Shown one piece after another: positions 33,877 through 42,337 of a DNA stretch of 64,000 nucleotides. The notes below the pieces were generated by a model. It saw nothing but the letters and a program-made list of their open reading frames with translations, searched no databases and had not been told where the DNA came from. The DNA comes from Rhizobium sp. BK602 (GTDB lineage Bacteria > Pseudomonadota > Alphaproteobacteria > Rhizobiales > Rhizobiaceae), in assembly GCF_014195095.1 (NCBI RefSeq), contig NZ_JACIBC010000006.1, positions 1 to 64,000 on the forward strand, given 5' to 3'. The position numbers and the translations under genes were made by a program. Within the stretch, counting starts at the first letter, position 1; each line of letters opens with the position of its first letter.

Positions 33877-34167
33877 AATGAATACCTCCAATGATCGAGT
33901 CATTGATACAACTCAAGGATTAATTGTAGGTAAATTACCTGCTTTAGGTGTTCTTGTGGGAAGGTGCTTGCTTGACGGCAATAGAGGCAAAATGCGCAGA
34001 ACTCTCACCCCAAAATTGTATTAGCTCTATGTGTGGAGTGGAAAGTTTTAAGTTTCTGCTCATTTATCCATAAAATGGAGGAAGCCCTCATAGGGAGCAA
34101 TGCACGTATACTGCCTAGCCGCTGTAATTATAAACTTAACACGGCTATAGTTACGTGAGAAAAAAAC
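33877..34167. other. AT-rich leader of the islet
   Basis: No gene is seen between the ParA-like start and tRNA-Thr. The stretch is AT-rich, keeps the islet's composition up to the tRNA 3' end, and probably contains the ParA promoter. Confidence 0.5.
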
Positions 34168-34242
34168 TGGTGCTGCTAGAGAGATTTGAACTCTCGGCCT
34201 CTCCCTTACCAAGGGAGTGCTCTACCCCTGAGCTATAGCAGC
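34168..34242 (-). tRNA. tRNA-Thr (GGT)
   Basis: A 75-nt cloverleaf with encoded CCA. The acceptor GCTGCTA pairs with TAGCAGC, the D-arm is GCTC/GAGC, the anticodon stem CTCCC/GGGAG encloses TTGGTAA (anticodon GGT), and the T-arm GAGAG/CTCTC has TTCAAAT. It reads ACC/ACU threonine codons. The AT-rich ParA islet begins at its 3' end. Confidence 0.95.
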
Positions 34243-34398
34243 AAACCGTGGCGCGGTGGGTGCGCCGTTGTTGGGCGAGGCGGCTATTGCCATAGGTCGG
34301 CGGTAAGTGCAAGCCGCAAATTTCAACTTCGGTGAAAAGATCGCGGGAAAAATTGCGTCGGCCTTTTGAAGTCGGGCTATTTCGGCTATGGGAAGCGC

Positions 34399-34653
34399 AT
34401 GGATGCGGACAAGACGAAAACGGGTGAGGAGCCTCTCTCGCAAGGCGGTTTGAGCGCCGGCGGGGCGCAAGAGGGCGTGGCTGCGAGGCAGGTCACCGAG
34501 GCGGAGCGGCGGCGCGAGCGGGCGGCGCAGAAGCTGCGGGAAAATCTCGGTCGCCGCAAGCAGCAGGTCAGGGCGCGCCGCGCCGGACAGGCTGACGAGA
34601 CCGATGGCCTGCCGGCGGCCAATGCTTCGACGCCGGAAAAAAGCGGGGACTGA
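34399..34653 (+). CDS. Small conserved hypothetical protein upstream of murA
   Basis: An 84-residue hydrophilic protein. It has a strongly basic helical core (RRRERAAQKLRENLGRRKQQVRARRAGQ) flanked by low-complexity ends. No catalytic motif is visible. The ATG at 34399 has GGGAAG upstream; the frame opens earlier without a better site. Its position between tRNA-Thr and murA appears, from memory, to be kept in related rhizobia, which supports it being real. Confidence 0.55.
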   Translation: MDADKTKTGEEPLSQGGLSAGGAQEGVAARQVTEAERRRERAAQKLRENLGRRKQQVRARRAGQADETDGLPAANASTPEKSGD

Positions 34654-34824
34654 GGCGACGGGGCTGAGATGCCGCCGCAAAAATGGACGAATCGTAATGA
34701 TTCATGTCGCCCATCATCAAACAGCCATCAAACGAATTGAAGCTTTGATCTATTTCGTCTAAAGAGCGCCTTCTCCCAGGTGGCACGGAACTTCAGGAAA
34801 GGCGGGCTCGGCCCGTAATCATAT

Positions 34825-36117
34825 ATGGATCGTATCAGGATTGTCGGCGGCAACGAGCTCAACGGTATCATACCGATCTCCGGCGCCAAGAATGCCGCCC
34901 TGCCTCTGATGATCGCATCGCTGCTGACAAGCGATACGCTGACGCTCGAAAACGTGCCGCATCTGGCCGATGTCGAGCTCCTGATGCGCATTCTCGGCAA
35001 TCACGGCGTCGACGTCGCCGTCAATGGCCGGCGCGAGCGCCAGGAAGACGGCTATTCCCGCACCATCCATTTCACCTGCCGCACCATCGTCGACACGACC
35101 GCGCCCTATGAGCTGGTCGCCAAGATGCGCGCCAGCTTCTGGGTCATCGGCCCGCTGCTCGCCCGCGAGGGCCAGGCGCGCGTGTCGCTGCCCGGCGGCT
35201 GCGCCATCGGCACGCGTCCGGTCGATCTGTTCATCGAGGGCCTGACGGCGCTCGGCGCCACCATGGAGATCGACGGCGGCTATATCAACGCCACCGCGCC
35301 CAAGGGCGGCCTCATCGGCGCGCGCTACGTTTTCCCGAAGGTTTCGGTCGGCGCGACGCATGTGCTGATGATGGCGGCGACGCTCGCCCGCGGCACGACG
35401 GTCATCGGCAATGCGGCGCGCGAGCCGGAAGTGGTCGATCTCGCCAATTGCCTCATCGCCATGGGCGCCAAGATCTCCGGCGCCGGTACCAGCACGATCA
35501 CCATCGAGGGCGTCACCTCGCTCTCCGGCGCCCGCCATCGCGTCCTGCCTGATCGTATCGAGACCGGCACCTATGCCATGGCCGTCGCCATGGCCGGCGG
35601 CGACGTCACGCTTGAGAACACCGACATGGCGCTGCTCGACACGGCGCTGGAAAGCCTGCGCCGCGCCGGCGCCGACGTCTCGGGGACCAATAACGGCATC
35701 CGCATCCGCCGCAACGGCGGCGGCATCCAGCCGGTCGATATCGTCACCGATCCCTTCCCCGGCTTCCCGACCGACCTGCAGGCGCAGTTCATGGCGCTGA
35801 TGACGCGCTCGACCGGCACCGCCCATATCACCGAAACCATCTTCGAAAACCGCTTCATGCATGTGCAGGAGCTGGCCCGCCTCGGCGCGAAGATCTCGCT
35901 CTCCGGCCAGACGGCCAAGATCGAGGGCGTCGAGCGGCTGAAGGGCGCCCCCGTCATGGCGACGGACCTGCGCGCTTCCGTCTCGCTCGTCATCGCTGGC
36001 CTTGCCGCCGAGGGCGAAACGCTGGTGTCGCGCATCTATCACCTCGACCGCGGCTTCGAGCGGCTGGAAGACAAGCTGACGCGCTGCGGCGCGATCGTCG
36101 AGCGCATCAGCGACTAA
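34825..36117 (+). CDS. murA: UDP-N-acetylglucosamine 1-carboxyvinyltransferase
   Basis: A 430-residue enzyme that transfers enolpyruvate from phosphoenolpyruvate to UDP-GlcNAc, the first committed step of peptidoglycan synthesis in the cytoplasm. Lys22 in SGAKNAALP and the catalytic, fosfomycin-target Cys126 in LPGGCAIGTRPVDL are present. FPTDLQAQFMAL and ITETIFENRFMHV are conserved substrate-site segments. Length and motifs are fully typical. It heads the conserved rhizobial block through hisD and infA. Confidence 0.97.
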   Translation: MDRIRIVGGNELNGIIPISGAKNAALPLMIASLLTSDTLTLENVPHLADVELLMRILGNHGVDVAVNGRRERQEDGYSRTIHFTCRTIVDTTAPYELVAKMRASFWVIGPLLAREGQARVSLPGGCAIGTRPVDLFIEGLTALGATMEIDGGYINATAPKGGLIGARYVFPKVSVGATHVLMMAATLARGTTVIGNAAREPEVVDLANCLIAMGAKISGAGTSTITIEGVTSLSGARHRVLPDRIETGTYAMAVAMAGGDVTLENTDMALLDTALESLRRAGADVSGTNNGIRIRRNGGGIQPVDIVTDPFPGFPTDLQAQFMALMTRSTGTAHITETIFENRFMHVQELARLGAKISLSGQTAKIEGVERLKGAPVMATDLRASVSLVIAGLAAEGETLVSRIYHLDRGFERLEDKLTRCGAIVERISD

Positions 36118-36139
36118 TTCCCGCTGTAGCCGTGAACAG

Positions 36140-36164
36140 ACCGGAGAAGCCCGTTTTCTCCGGT
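36140..36164 (+). terminator. Hairpin after murA
   Basis: Perfect 9-bp stem ACCGGAGAA (36140-36148) / TTCTCCGGT (36156-36164) with a 7-nt loop, followed by TGCGTCTTT rather than a clean T-run. Confidence 0.55.
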
Positions 36165-36248
36165 TGCGTCTTTCGCGGCCGCGCCTTATTTCCATCGTGA
36201 GGACATGGCGCCACCGGCATGTCCGTGGCGACCGGGGATAGCAGGCGA

Positions 36249-36692
36249 ATGACCAATCTCAAGCTACTGGCACTCGACAACGAAGATCTGGGCGTTGTCT
36301 CCGCCCATATGCAGGACAGCGTCTTCAAGGTCGGCGACCTGTCCTATGCGCCGAAGATCGGGCAATTTTCGCTTGCCGCCAACCGCTTCGTCTGGGAATC
36401 GTCGGACAGGAAGAGCAAGGCCTTCGAGCGCCGCCGCGCCGCGCTGGTGTTCAAGCGGGTGCAGGCGGTGCGCTCCAGCGGCATCGACCAACGCCGTCGC
36501 GACGAGGTGCTGTCGCTGCTCGCCATCCGCTTCGAGCAGAAGGGCGAGGGGCCGGATGGCACCATCGAGCTGACGCTGGCAGGCAAGGCGACGATCGCGC
36601 TCGATGTCGAATGTATCGAAGTTCAGCTTGCGGATATCGGCGGCGCGTGGGAAACGGCTAACAGGCCCAATCATCCGGATGAAGCCCGCTAG
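36249..36692 (+). CDS. DUF2948 family protein
   Basis: A 147-residue protein, LKLLALDNEDLGVVSAHMQDSVFKVGDLSYAPKIGQFSLAANRFVWE, matching the alphaproteobacterial DUF2948 family in length and opening. No signal peptide or membrane helix is present. Function is unknown. Its place between murA and hisD is conserved in Rhizobiaceae. Confidence 0.85.
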   Translation: MTNLKLLALDNEDLGVVSAHMQDSVFKVGDLSYAPKIGQFSLAANRFVWESSDRKSKAFERRRAALVFKRVQAVRSSGIDQRRRDEVLSLLAIRFEQKGEGPDGTIELTLAGKATIALDVECIEVQLADIGGAWETANRPNHPDEAR

Positions 36693-36758
36693 CCGGGCGG
36701 ATACGGGTTTCGACCGCCGGCGGCGGCCTCGATGTGAGATGTAAAAGGATTATCGGTT

Positions 36759-38057
36759 TTGGCTATCTGGCTGGATCAGGCGTCGAAAGGGTTCGAAGAG
36801 CAGTTCGCCGCGTTTCTCACGACCAAGCGGGAAGTGTCCGAGGACGTGAATGCCGTCGTGCGAGGCATCATCGATGACGTGCGCGCGCGCGGTGACGCGG
36901 CTCTATCAGACTATTCCAAAAAATTCGAGGGAATCGATTTCGCCACGACGCCGATGCGCGTCAGCGAGGCGGAGATCGACGCGGCGGTCGCCGCCGTTCC
37001 GGCCGAAGTGCTGGGTGCGCTCAAGGTTGCCGCCACCCGTATCGAATCGCATCACCGCCGGCAATTGCCGAAGGACGATCTCTACGAGGACGATCTCGGC
37101 GTCGGTCTCGGCTCGCGCTGGACGGCGATCGAGGCGGTCGGTCTCTATGTGCCCGGCGGCACGGCGAGCTATCCGAGCTCGGTGCTGATGAATGCCGTGC
37201 CGGCCAAGGTCGCCGGCGTCGACCGGGTCGTCATCGCCGTTCCGACAATGAAGGGCGCCGTCAATCCGGCCGTCCTGGCCGCCGCCCGCATGGCCGGCGT
37301 CGAGGAAATCTACCGCATCGGCGGCGCGCAGGCGATCGCAGCCCTCGCCTACGGCACCGAGACGATCGCTCCGGTCGCCAAGATCACCGGCCCCGGCAAT
37401 GCCTATGTCGCCGCCGCCAAGCGCCAGGTCTTCGGCACGGTCGGCATCGACATGATCGCCGGTCCGTCGGAAGTGCTCGTCATAGCCGACAAGAACAACG
37501 ATCCGGACTGGCTGGCCGCCGATCTGCTGGCGCAGGCCGAGCATGACGAGGGCGCGCAGTCGATCCTGATCACCGACGACGCCGACTTCGGCAAGGCTGT
37601 CGAAGGTGCCGTCGAGCGTCAGCTCAAGCGGCTCAGCCGCGCGCAGACGGCCGCAGCAAGCTGGCGGGATTTCGGCGCCATCATCCTGGTCTCCGACCTG
37701 AAGCAGGCGATCCCGCTTGCCAACCGCATCGCCGCCGAGCATGTCGAGCTCGCGGTCGATGATCCCGACGTGCTGCTTTCGGGCATCCGCAATGCCGGCG
37801 CCATCTTCGTCGGCCGTCATACGCCGGAAGTGATCGGCGATTATGTTGGCGGCTCCAATCACGTGCTGCCGACGGCGCGCTCGGCCCGGTTCTCCTCCGG
37901 CCTGTCGGTGCTCGATTTCGTCAAGCGCACGTCGATCCTGCGGCTCGGTCCGGAACAGCTCCGTGCCCTCGGCCCGGCGGCGATCGCCCTTGCCGAATCC
38001 GAGGGGCTCGACGCCCATGCGCGATCGGTGGCGATCCGTCTCAATCTCGAGAGGTAA
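36759..38057 (+). CDS. hisD: Histidinol dehydrogenase
   Basis: A 432-residue zinc enzyme that oxidises L-histidinol to L-histidine in two NAD+-dependent steps, ending histidine synthesis. Family segments are clear: VGLYVPGGTASYPSSVLMNAVPAKVAGV, KITGPGNAYVAAAKRQVFG, DMIAGPSEVLVIAD, the zinc-ligand LLAQAEHDEGAQ and GGSNHVLPT. The start is a TTG behind AAAAGGA, and no ATG fits the conserved N-terminus. It begins a tight group with the UPF0262 and phosphatase genes. Confidence 0.95.
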   Translation: MAIWLDQASKGFEEQFAAFLTTKREVSEDVNAVVRGIIDDVRARGDAALSDYSKKFEGIDFATTPMRVSEAEIDAAVAAVPAEVLGALKVAATRIESHHRRQLPKDDLYEDDLGVGLGSRWTAIEAVGLYVPGGTASYPSSVLMNAVPAKVAGVDRVVIAVPTMKGAVNPAVLAAARMAGVEEIYRIGGAQAIAALAYGTETIAPVAKITGPGNAYVAAAKRQVFGTVGIDMIAGPSEVLVIADKNNDPDWLAADLLAQAEHDEGAQSILITDDADFGKAVEGAVERQLKRLSRAQTAAASWRDFGAIILVSDLKQAIPLANRIAAEHVELAVDDPDVLLSGIRNAGAIFVGRHTPEVIGDYVGGSNHVLPTARSARFSSGLSVLDFVKRTSILRLGPEQLRALGPAAIALAESEGLDAHARSVAIRLNLER

Positions 38058-38060
38058 GGC

Positions 38061-38534
38061 ATGGCTGTGGGCGTCTTCCGGCTGAGCGATGTGGTCCTGG
38101 ACGACACGATCGGCCGTTCGACGCCCGATGTCGAGCACGAGCGCGCCGTCGCCATCTTCGATCTCATCGAGGAGAACTGCTTCGAGCCCGTGGGGCATGG
38201 CGGCGGACCCTACCGGCTCAACCTGTCGCTGGTCGATCACAAGCTTGTCTTCGACATCCGGACGGAAGAGGGCGGCATCGTTGCCACCCATATCCTGTCG
38301 CTGACGCCGTTTCGCCGGATCGTGAAGGACTATTTCATGATCTGCGAGAGCTATTACGAGGCGATCCGCTCGGCCACGCCCAGCCGCATCGAGGCGATCG
38401 ACATGGGCCGCCGTGGCATCCACAACGAGGGCTCGCGGACGCTGATGGAGCGGCTGCAGGGCAAGATCGTCGTGGATTTCGACACGGCGCGGCGGCTGTT
38501 CACGCTCGTCTGCGTGCTCTATTGGCGCGGGTGA
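38061..38534 (+). CDS. UPF0262 family protein
   Basis: A 157-residue soluble protein of the alphaproteobacterial UPF0262 family, recognised from RLSDVVLDDTIGRSTPDVEHERAVAIFDLIEENCFEP and LMERLQGKIVVDFDTARRLFTLVCVLYWRG. Function is unknown. It starts 3 nt after hisD and runs into the phosphatase gene, so the three are probably co-transcribed. Confidence 0.88.
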   Translation: MAVGVFRLSDVVLDDTIGRSTPDVEHERAVAIFDLIEENCFEPVGHGGGPYRLNLSLVDHKLVFDIRTEEGGIVATHILSLTPFRRIVKDYFMICESYYEAIRSATPSRIEAIDMGRRGIHNEGSRTLMERLQGKIVVDFDTARRLFTLVCVLYWRG

Positions 38535-38539
38535 CGGCC

Positions 38540-39007
38540 ATGGAGCAGGGGTCGGCGATCGAGCATAGCGGCAAAGCGCCCGGCGCCATCCTCTTCATGT
38601 GCGGGCTCAATGCCATCCGTTCACCGATGGCCGAAGTGATCGCGCGCCACATGCTGCCGCAGGGCACCTATATCGCCTCGGCCGGGGTGCGCGCCGGCGA
38701 GCGCAACGCCTTCGTCGATGCCGTGCTCGAGGAGATCGGCCTTTCGCTCGGGCGCCGGCAGCCGCAGACGCTGGAGGACCTGGAGGATGATTTCTTCGAT
38801 GTCATCATCACCCTGTCTCCGGAAGCGCATCACGCGGCGCTGGAGCTGACGCGGGCCAATGCGGTCGAGGTCATCTACTGGCCGACCATGGATCCCACCG
38901 TGGCGGGCGATACGCGCGAGCAGATCCTCAGTGCCTATCGCGAGGTGCGGGACCATCTTCTCGGTCTGATCGAGACCCGGCTGGTGGAGCATAGCGGCTC
39001 GCTTTGA
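38540..39007 (+). CDS. Low-molecular-weight protein-tyrosine phosphatase family
   Basis: A 155-residue LMW-PTP-fold protein. The P-loop is CGLNAIRSPMAE, which keeps the Cys-X5-Arg-Ser catalytic signature but has Leu-Asn-Ala-Ile where most members have GN-x-C. A later Asp in YWPTMDPTV is the general acid. It may dephosphorylate tyrosine or act like arsenate reductases of the same fold. A GTG at 38531, overlapping the UPF0262 stop, is an alternative start. Confidence 0.8.
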   Translation: MEQGSAIEHSGKAPGAILFMCGLNAIRSPMAEVIARHMLPQGTYIASAGVRAGERNAFVDAVLEEIGLSLGRRQPQTLEDLEDDFFDVIITLSPEAHHAALELTRANAVEVIYWPTMDPTVAGDTREQILSAYREVRDHLLGLIETRLVEHSGSL

Positions 39008-39149
39008 CGGCTTGCGTGAAACAAATGCAGAAAGCCTTATCAACGAGGTTCACAAAACCGCGGCGATTGTGTAGTTTCCGCGCAAATTTCCGGTGACCCC
39101 CGCATTTTGCCATGGGCGCCGGCCTCAACCTACAGGAAAAGAAGCTTTA

Positions 39150-39368
39150 ATGCCGAAAGAAGAAGTCCTTGAATTTCCGGGTGTCGTCACCGAATTGCTG
39201 CCGAACGCGACCTTCCGCGTGAAGCTGGAAAACGAGCACGAGATCATCGCCCACACCGCCGGCCGCATGCGCAAGAACCGCATCCGCGTTCTCGCCGGCG
39301 ACAAGGTGCTGGTGGAAATGACCCCTTATGACCTTACCAAGGGCCGTATCACCTATCGTTTCAAGTAG
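39150..39368 (+). CDS. infA: Translation initiation factor IF-1
   Basis: A 72-residue OB-fold protein that binds the 30S A site with IF-2 and IF-3. The sequence (EEVLEFPGVVTELLPNATFRVKLENEHEIIAHTAGRMRKNRIRVLAGDKVLVEMTPYDLTKGRITYRFK) is full-length IF-1. The ATG at 39150 gives the family N-terminus; earlier frame positions are ignored. Confidence 0.97.
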   Translation: MPKEEVLEFPGVVTELLPNATFRVKLENEHEIIAHTAGRMRKNRIRVLAGDKVLVEMTPYDLTKGRITYRFK

Positions 39369-39422
39369 TCCGCAGCTCGCTACGAGCCGGCGTTCCGTCT
39401 CCCGCCTGATGGTCGAGGTCTT

Positions 39423-40043
39423 ATGGCGCTGAAACACAAGTTGATACTGGCGTCGGGATCGCCGCGTCGCGTCGAGCTCCTGCATCAGGCAGGCATCGAG
39501 CCGGCGCGTCTGATGCCCATGGACATCGACGAGACGCCGAAGAAGTCGGAACATCCGCGCTCGCTGGCGCGCCGGCTTTCGACGGAAAAGGGCGAGGCGG
39601 CCTTTGCTGCGCTGAAGGGCGATGTCGCCTGGCAGGGAAGCTATATTCTGTCCGCCGATACGGTCGTGGCCGTCGGCCGGCGCATCCTGCCGAAGGCGGA
39701 ATTCGTCGACGAGGCGTCGTCGGCGCTGCATCTGCTCTCCGGCCGCAGCCATGTCGTCTATACCGGCGTCTGCCTGATCACGCCCGACCGCAAGCTGCGC
39801 CAGAAGGTGGTGGAGACCAAGGTCCGCTTCAAGCGCCTGTCGGGCAAGGATATCGATATGTACCTTGCTTCCGGCCAGTGGCGCGGCAAGGCCGGCGCCT
39901 ATGGCATCCAGGGGCTTGCCGGCTCCTTCGCGCAGAAGCTGATCGGCTCCTACACCAATGTCGTCGGATTGCCGCTTTATGAAACCATGCTTCTGCTCGC
40001 CGGCGAGGGCTTCGACGTCCATGCCGCCTGGCAGGAAGGCTGA
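39423..40043 (+). CDS. maf: Maf family nucleotide pyrophosphatase
   Basis: A 206-residue Maf protein, which hydrolyses nucleoside triphosphates (dTTP/UTP or modified bases) to monophosphates and is linked to septum formation. KLILASGSPRRVELL at the N-terminus binds phosphate. ADTVVAVGRRILPK carries the metal-binding Asp, and KAGAYGIQGLAG is the late signature. It follows infA by 54 bp and yacG follows by 5 bp. Confidence 0.9.
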   Translation: MALKHKLILASGSPRRVELLHQAGIEPARLMPMDIDETPKKSEHPRSLARRLSTEKGEAAFAALKGDVAWQGSYILSADTVVAVGRRILPKAEFVDEASSALHLLSGRSHVVYTGVCLITPDRKLRQKVVETKVRFKRLSGKDIDMYLASGQWRGKAGAYGIQGLAGSFAQKLIGSYTNVVGLPLYETMLLLAGEGFDVHAAWQEG

Positions 40044-40048
40044 GCGCG

Positions 40049-40264
40049 ATGGCGGACGACGACAAGATCAAGCTCGGGGCGAAGGTGGAGCCGCTGCGCA
40101 AGACGCGGCCTTGCGCCGAATGCGGCCGGCCTTCGGTGCGCGAACATTATCCCTTTTGCTCGGATCGGTGCCGCTCGGTCGATCTGTCGCGCTGGCTCAA
40201 GGGCTCCTACGCCATTCCCGTTGCCGATGACGAGACCAAGGCCGACGGCTCCGAAGAGGAGTAG
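40049..40264 (+). CDS. yacG: DNA gyrase inhibitor YacG
   Basis: A 71-residue zinc protein that binds GyrB and inhibits gyrase. The Cys4 zinc site is in RPCAECGRPSV and YPFCSDRCRSVDLSRWL. The flanks are flexible and acidic, with the C-terminus ending DGSEEE. It closes the infA-maf-yacG group; tRNA-Phe lies downstream. Confidence 0.9.
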   Translation: MADDDKIKLGAKVEPLRKTRPCAECGRPSVREHYPFCSDRCRSVDLSRWLKGSYAIPVADDETKADGSEEE

Positions 40265-40361
40265 CCGCGTGCCCATCCCCACCTTCGAGTGGGTGAAGCC
40301 CTTCATTTTGTTTGCGAATTATCAAAAATCCATTTCCTGTCAAAAAAGAGTCATTTGCGGC

Positions 40362-40389
40362 TGGACATGGGCGAACAAGATGCTATAAC
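40362..40389 (+). promoter_or_regulatory. Probable sigma-70 promoter of tRNA-Phe
   Basis: TGGACA (40362-40367) and TATAAC (40384-40389) are 16 bp apart, and the tRNA begins about 70 bp downstream. Confidence 0.55.
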
Positions 40390-40460
40390 CCCGCTCGCTT
40401 CCGGGGCGAACCAACCGCCCAGGGTCTTCCAAGGCCTTTTGTCTTACGCGAAGCACGGAT

Positions 40461-40536
40461 GCCCAGATAGCTCAGTTGGTAGAGCAGCGGATTGAAAATC
40501 CGCGTGTCGCTGGTTCGATTCCGGCTCTGGGCACCA
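40461..40536 (+). tRNA. tRNA-Phe (GAA)
   Basis: A 76-nt cloverleaf with CCA. The acceptor is GCCCAGA/TCTGGGC, the anticodon stem GCGGA/TCCGC encloses TTGAAAA (anticodon GAA), and the T-arm has GGTTCGATTCC. Its 3' half (from 40489) is the left attachment site of the 19-kb element; the integrated copy keeps the tRNA intact. Confidence 0.97.
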
Positions 40537-40538
40537 TC
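40489..40538. repeat. attL: 50-bp direct repeat in tRNA-Phe
   Basis: Identical over 50 bp to 59844-59893. It covers the anticodon loop to the CCA end of tRNA-Phe plus two bases. Integration of tyrosine-recombinase elements into tRNA 3' ends is well known. Confidence 0.95.
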
Positions 40539-40861
40539 GCAATCATCAATAAAATCAGATATTTAGTTCTTTCTAGCGTAACAAATTTTTGTCATTTCGT
40601 GTTGCGCCTTGTTGCGCACTGTTTCCCTTGATTTTCAGGCATTTCCCGCAGATGTCGGCAAATCCATGCGACATGCGATGCGACATGATTTTATGACTAA
40701 AAAAATCCTGAAATGGTTTCAGAGCATTAGTCGAGATGTAACCTTTTTGTTAATTGAAATTTATTCCGGCGTATTTACATTGCCAACACATGGTCGTATT
40801 CGATCGCTAGTAAGAGTACGTCGCACAAATCAGTGAACGTGCGATTGAATGGAGAAATGAG
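40539..40861. other. Left-end non-coding region with TGCGACA repeats
   Basis: These 323 bases hold no supported gene. TGCGACA occurs at 40667-40673 and 40679-40685. The same heptamer is doubled near the right end (59788-59805), suggesting integrase arm-type sites. Confidence 0.5.
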
Positions 40862-41137
40862 ATGTCCGCCCTTAAGAAAACCAAAACCGTCAATCTACGG
40901 ATTGAGCCGGAGACGCATGACCTCATTGCGCGAGCTGCTGAAGTTTGCGGAAAGAGCATTACTGCGTTTATGACTGAGGCATCTGTATACTCCGCTCAAG
41001 AAGAGCTGCTGGATCAACGATTCATAGGGGTATCTGCAGATGTTTTTGAGGCTGTGAGCGATCAGCTTGCAGCGCCGGGCGTCGCCAGGGACAACCTTGT
41101 CAAACTGTTCCAGACCAAAATGGAATGGATGGATTGA
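40862..41137 (+). CDS. DUF1778 antitoxin (TacA-like)
   Basis: A 91-residue protein. A ribbon-helix-helix (KTKTVNLRIEPETHDLIARAAEVCGKSITAFMTEASVYSAQE) should bind DNA, and the C-terminal tail would wrap the toxin. This is the DUF1778/TacA antitoxin pattern. It lies 3 nt before the GNAT toxin gene and is probably autoregulated. The pair sits just inside the left end of the element, where it could stabilise it. Confidence 0.88.
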   Translation: MSALKKTKTVNLRIEPETHDLIARAAEVCGKSITAFMTEASVYSAQEELLDQRFIGVSADVFEAVSDQLAAPGVARDNLVKLFQTKMEWMD

Positions 41138-41140
41138 CTT

Positions 41141-41653
41141 TTGCCTTATAGAAAGCCTTGCCCAATTAGCAGTCAGCATATCCTCGAGGGTTTCTCATCA
41201 GGGAAGCCCTCGTTGGATGACTGGCTCAAAGAAATGGCGCTCTATAACCAAGAGCAGGGATATACTCGAACGTTTGTTATTACAGACGAGGCTTATCGAG
41301 TTGTTGGCTATCATTCTGTCTGCGCCGGCATGATACATCGAAATGACGTTTCCCGTTCGGTTAAGGGGGCCAAAGCTCCAACGGAAATTCCAGTAGCAGT
41401 TTTGGCGCGTCTGGCTGTTGCAACTGAACATCAGGGAAACGGCTTGGGCAAAGCGCTCCTAAAAAATGCTCTGATAAGCATAGTGTCGGCCGCCCAATTA
41501 GTAGCTTTCCGTGGGGTCGTAGTAAACGCACTCGACGATGATGCCATGTCCTTTTACAAAAAGTTTCATTTTCAAGAAACTAGGAATATGGAGCGGCGTC
41601 TTATTCTGCCTGCTAAAGACATTATCGAATCTCTAAATCAGGCGACTTCCTAG
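41141..41653 (+). CDS. GNAT acetyltransferase toxin (TacT-like)
   Basis: A 170-residue GNAT protein of the TacT type, which blocks translation by acetylating aminoacyl-tRNA. The acetyl-CoA loop is VAVLARLAVATEHQGNGLGKALLKNAL (QGNGLG, near residues 104-109). FRGVVVNALDDDAMSFYKKFHF carries the family's late Tyr. The start is TTG at 41141, 3 nt after the antitoxin stop, which implies coupling; no ATG precedes the fold. The acetylated tRNA is unknown. Confidence 0.85.
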   Translation: MPYRKPCPISSQHILEGFSSGKPSLDDWLKEMALYNQEQGYTRTFVITDEAYRVVGYHSVCAGMIHRNDVSRSVKGAKAPTEIPVAVLARLAVATEHQGNGLGKALLKNALISIVSAAQLVAFRGVVVNALDDDAMSFYKKFHFQETRNMERRLILPAKDIIESLNQATS

Positions 41654-41673
41654 TCCGGCGCGCACGAACGATT

Positions 41674-42264
41674 TTAGTCATTGTGCCATTCTACGCGGAA
41701 CTCCCCGTCGAGAACGTCCAACGCTCGGGCGATATGATTGTAGTTCGGGCGCATGTAGCGCCACTTAGCCTTCTGAAAGTAACGCTTGGTGCGGCATTCC
41801 TTATCCAGATCCGGAAAGCTGAAATTTGATTCGAAGAGCTTCACCAACATCTCGTCCACGGATGGATTTCCTATGGGCTTAAATGGACGTTTCTTGCGTC
41901 GGAAGCCGTGATATCTCGCGGTTTGCATTATGTTGACCCAGGTGGAGTGCGTGAATTCCTGGCAGATTTCTTCCCGAGAAGCGGAAGGGTATAGCTTTCG
42001 AAGCTTTGAAATCTCAGCCGCAGACCAGATATGCTGTTGCTGCTGCTTCAGCCCCATCTTACGGCACTGACTTGCGATTGCGATCCGTGTTCGGTTTGGG
42101 AGTTTCTTACGGATCGCATCGAAATCGGGTCCAATTGCTAGGATGATTTGGCGTTCCTCCTCAGTCCAGAGCCTGTCCCCTCTCATATTAACACCTTCCC
42201 TTCGCATCCGACGTCGGTTTCGTTCCGCCGTGGCGGCATTTCGGGCGTAATAGGCAAGCGACAT
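41674..42264 (-). CDS. Myb/SANT-like tandem HTH protein
   Basis: A 196-residue basic protein. After a Lys/Arg-rich opening there are three similar helical units: LWTEEERQIILAIGPDFDAIRKKLPNRTRIAIASQCRKMGL, IWSAAEISKLRKLYPSASREEICQEFTHSTWVNIMQTARYHGF and a weaker NPSVDEMLVKLFESNFSFPDLDKECR. The first two start with a Trp and look like Myb/SANT DNA-binding repeats. The ATG at 42264 has AGGAGG 7 nt upstream. It may be a phage regulator; no exact family is recognised. Confidence 0.6.
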   Translation of the reverse strand: MSLAYYARNAATAERNRRRMRREGVNMRGDRLWTEEERQIILAIGPDFDAIRKKLPNRTRIAIASQCRKMGLKQQQQHIWSAAEISKLRKLYPSASREEICQEFTHSTWVNIMQTARYHGFRRKKRPFKPIGNPSVDEMLVKLFESNFSFPDLDKECRTKRYFQKAKWRYMRPNYNHIARALDVLDGEFRVEWHND

Positions 42265-42337
42265 GGCGCACCTCCTGGCGGCATTGGGCCTCAAGAGGAG
42301 AGCGGGAGCGAATCACAAATCCGGTTTTCCAAGATTT

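Noticed and set aside
32741..34167. Second integrated element with att repeats at tRNA-Thr
   Set aside because: No copy of the tRNA-Thr 3' end was found on the far side of the islet and no integrase is present, so only an islet is claimed.
34819..36195. 458-residue minus-strand open frame
   Set aside because: Antisense shadow of murA.
40609..40836. 75-residue frame in the left end of the element
   Set aside because: TTG start without a ribosome site, covering the TGCGACA repeats; not protein-like.
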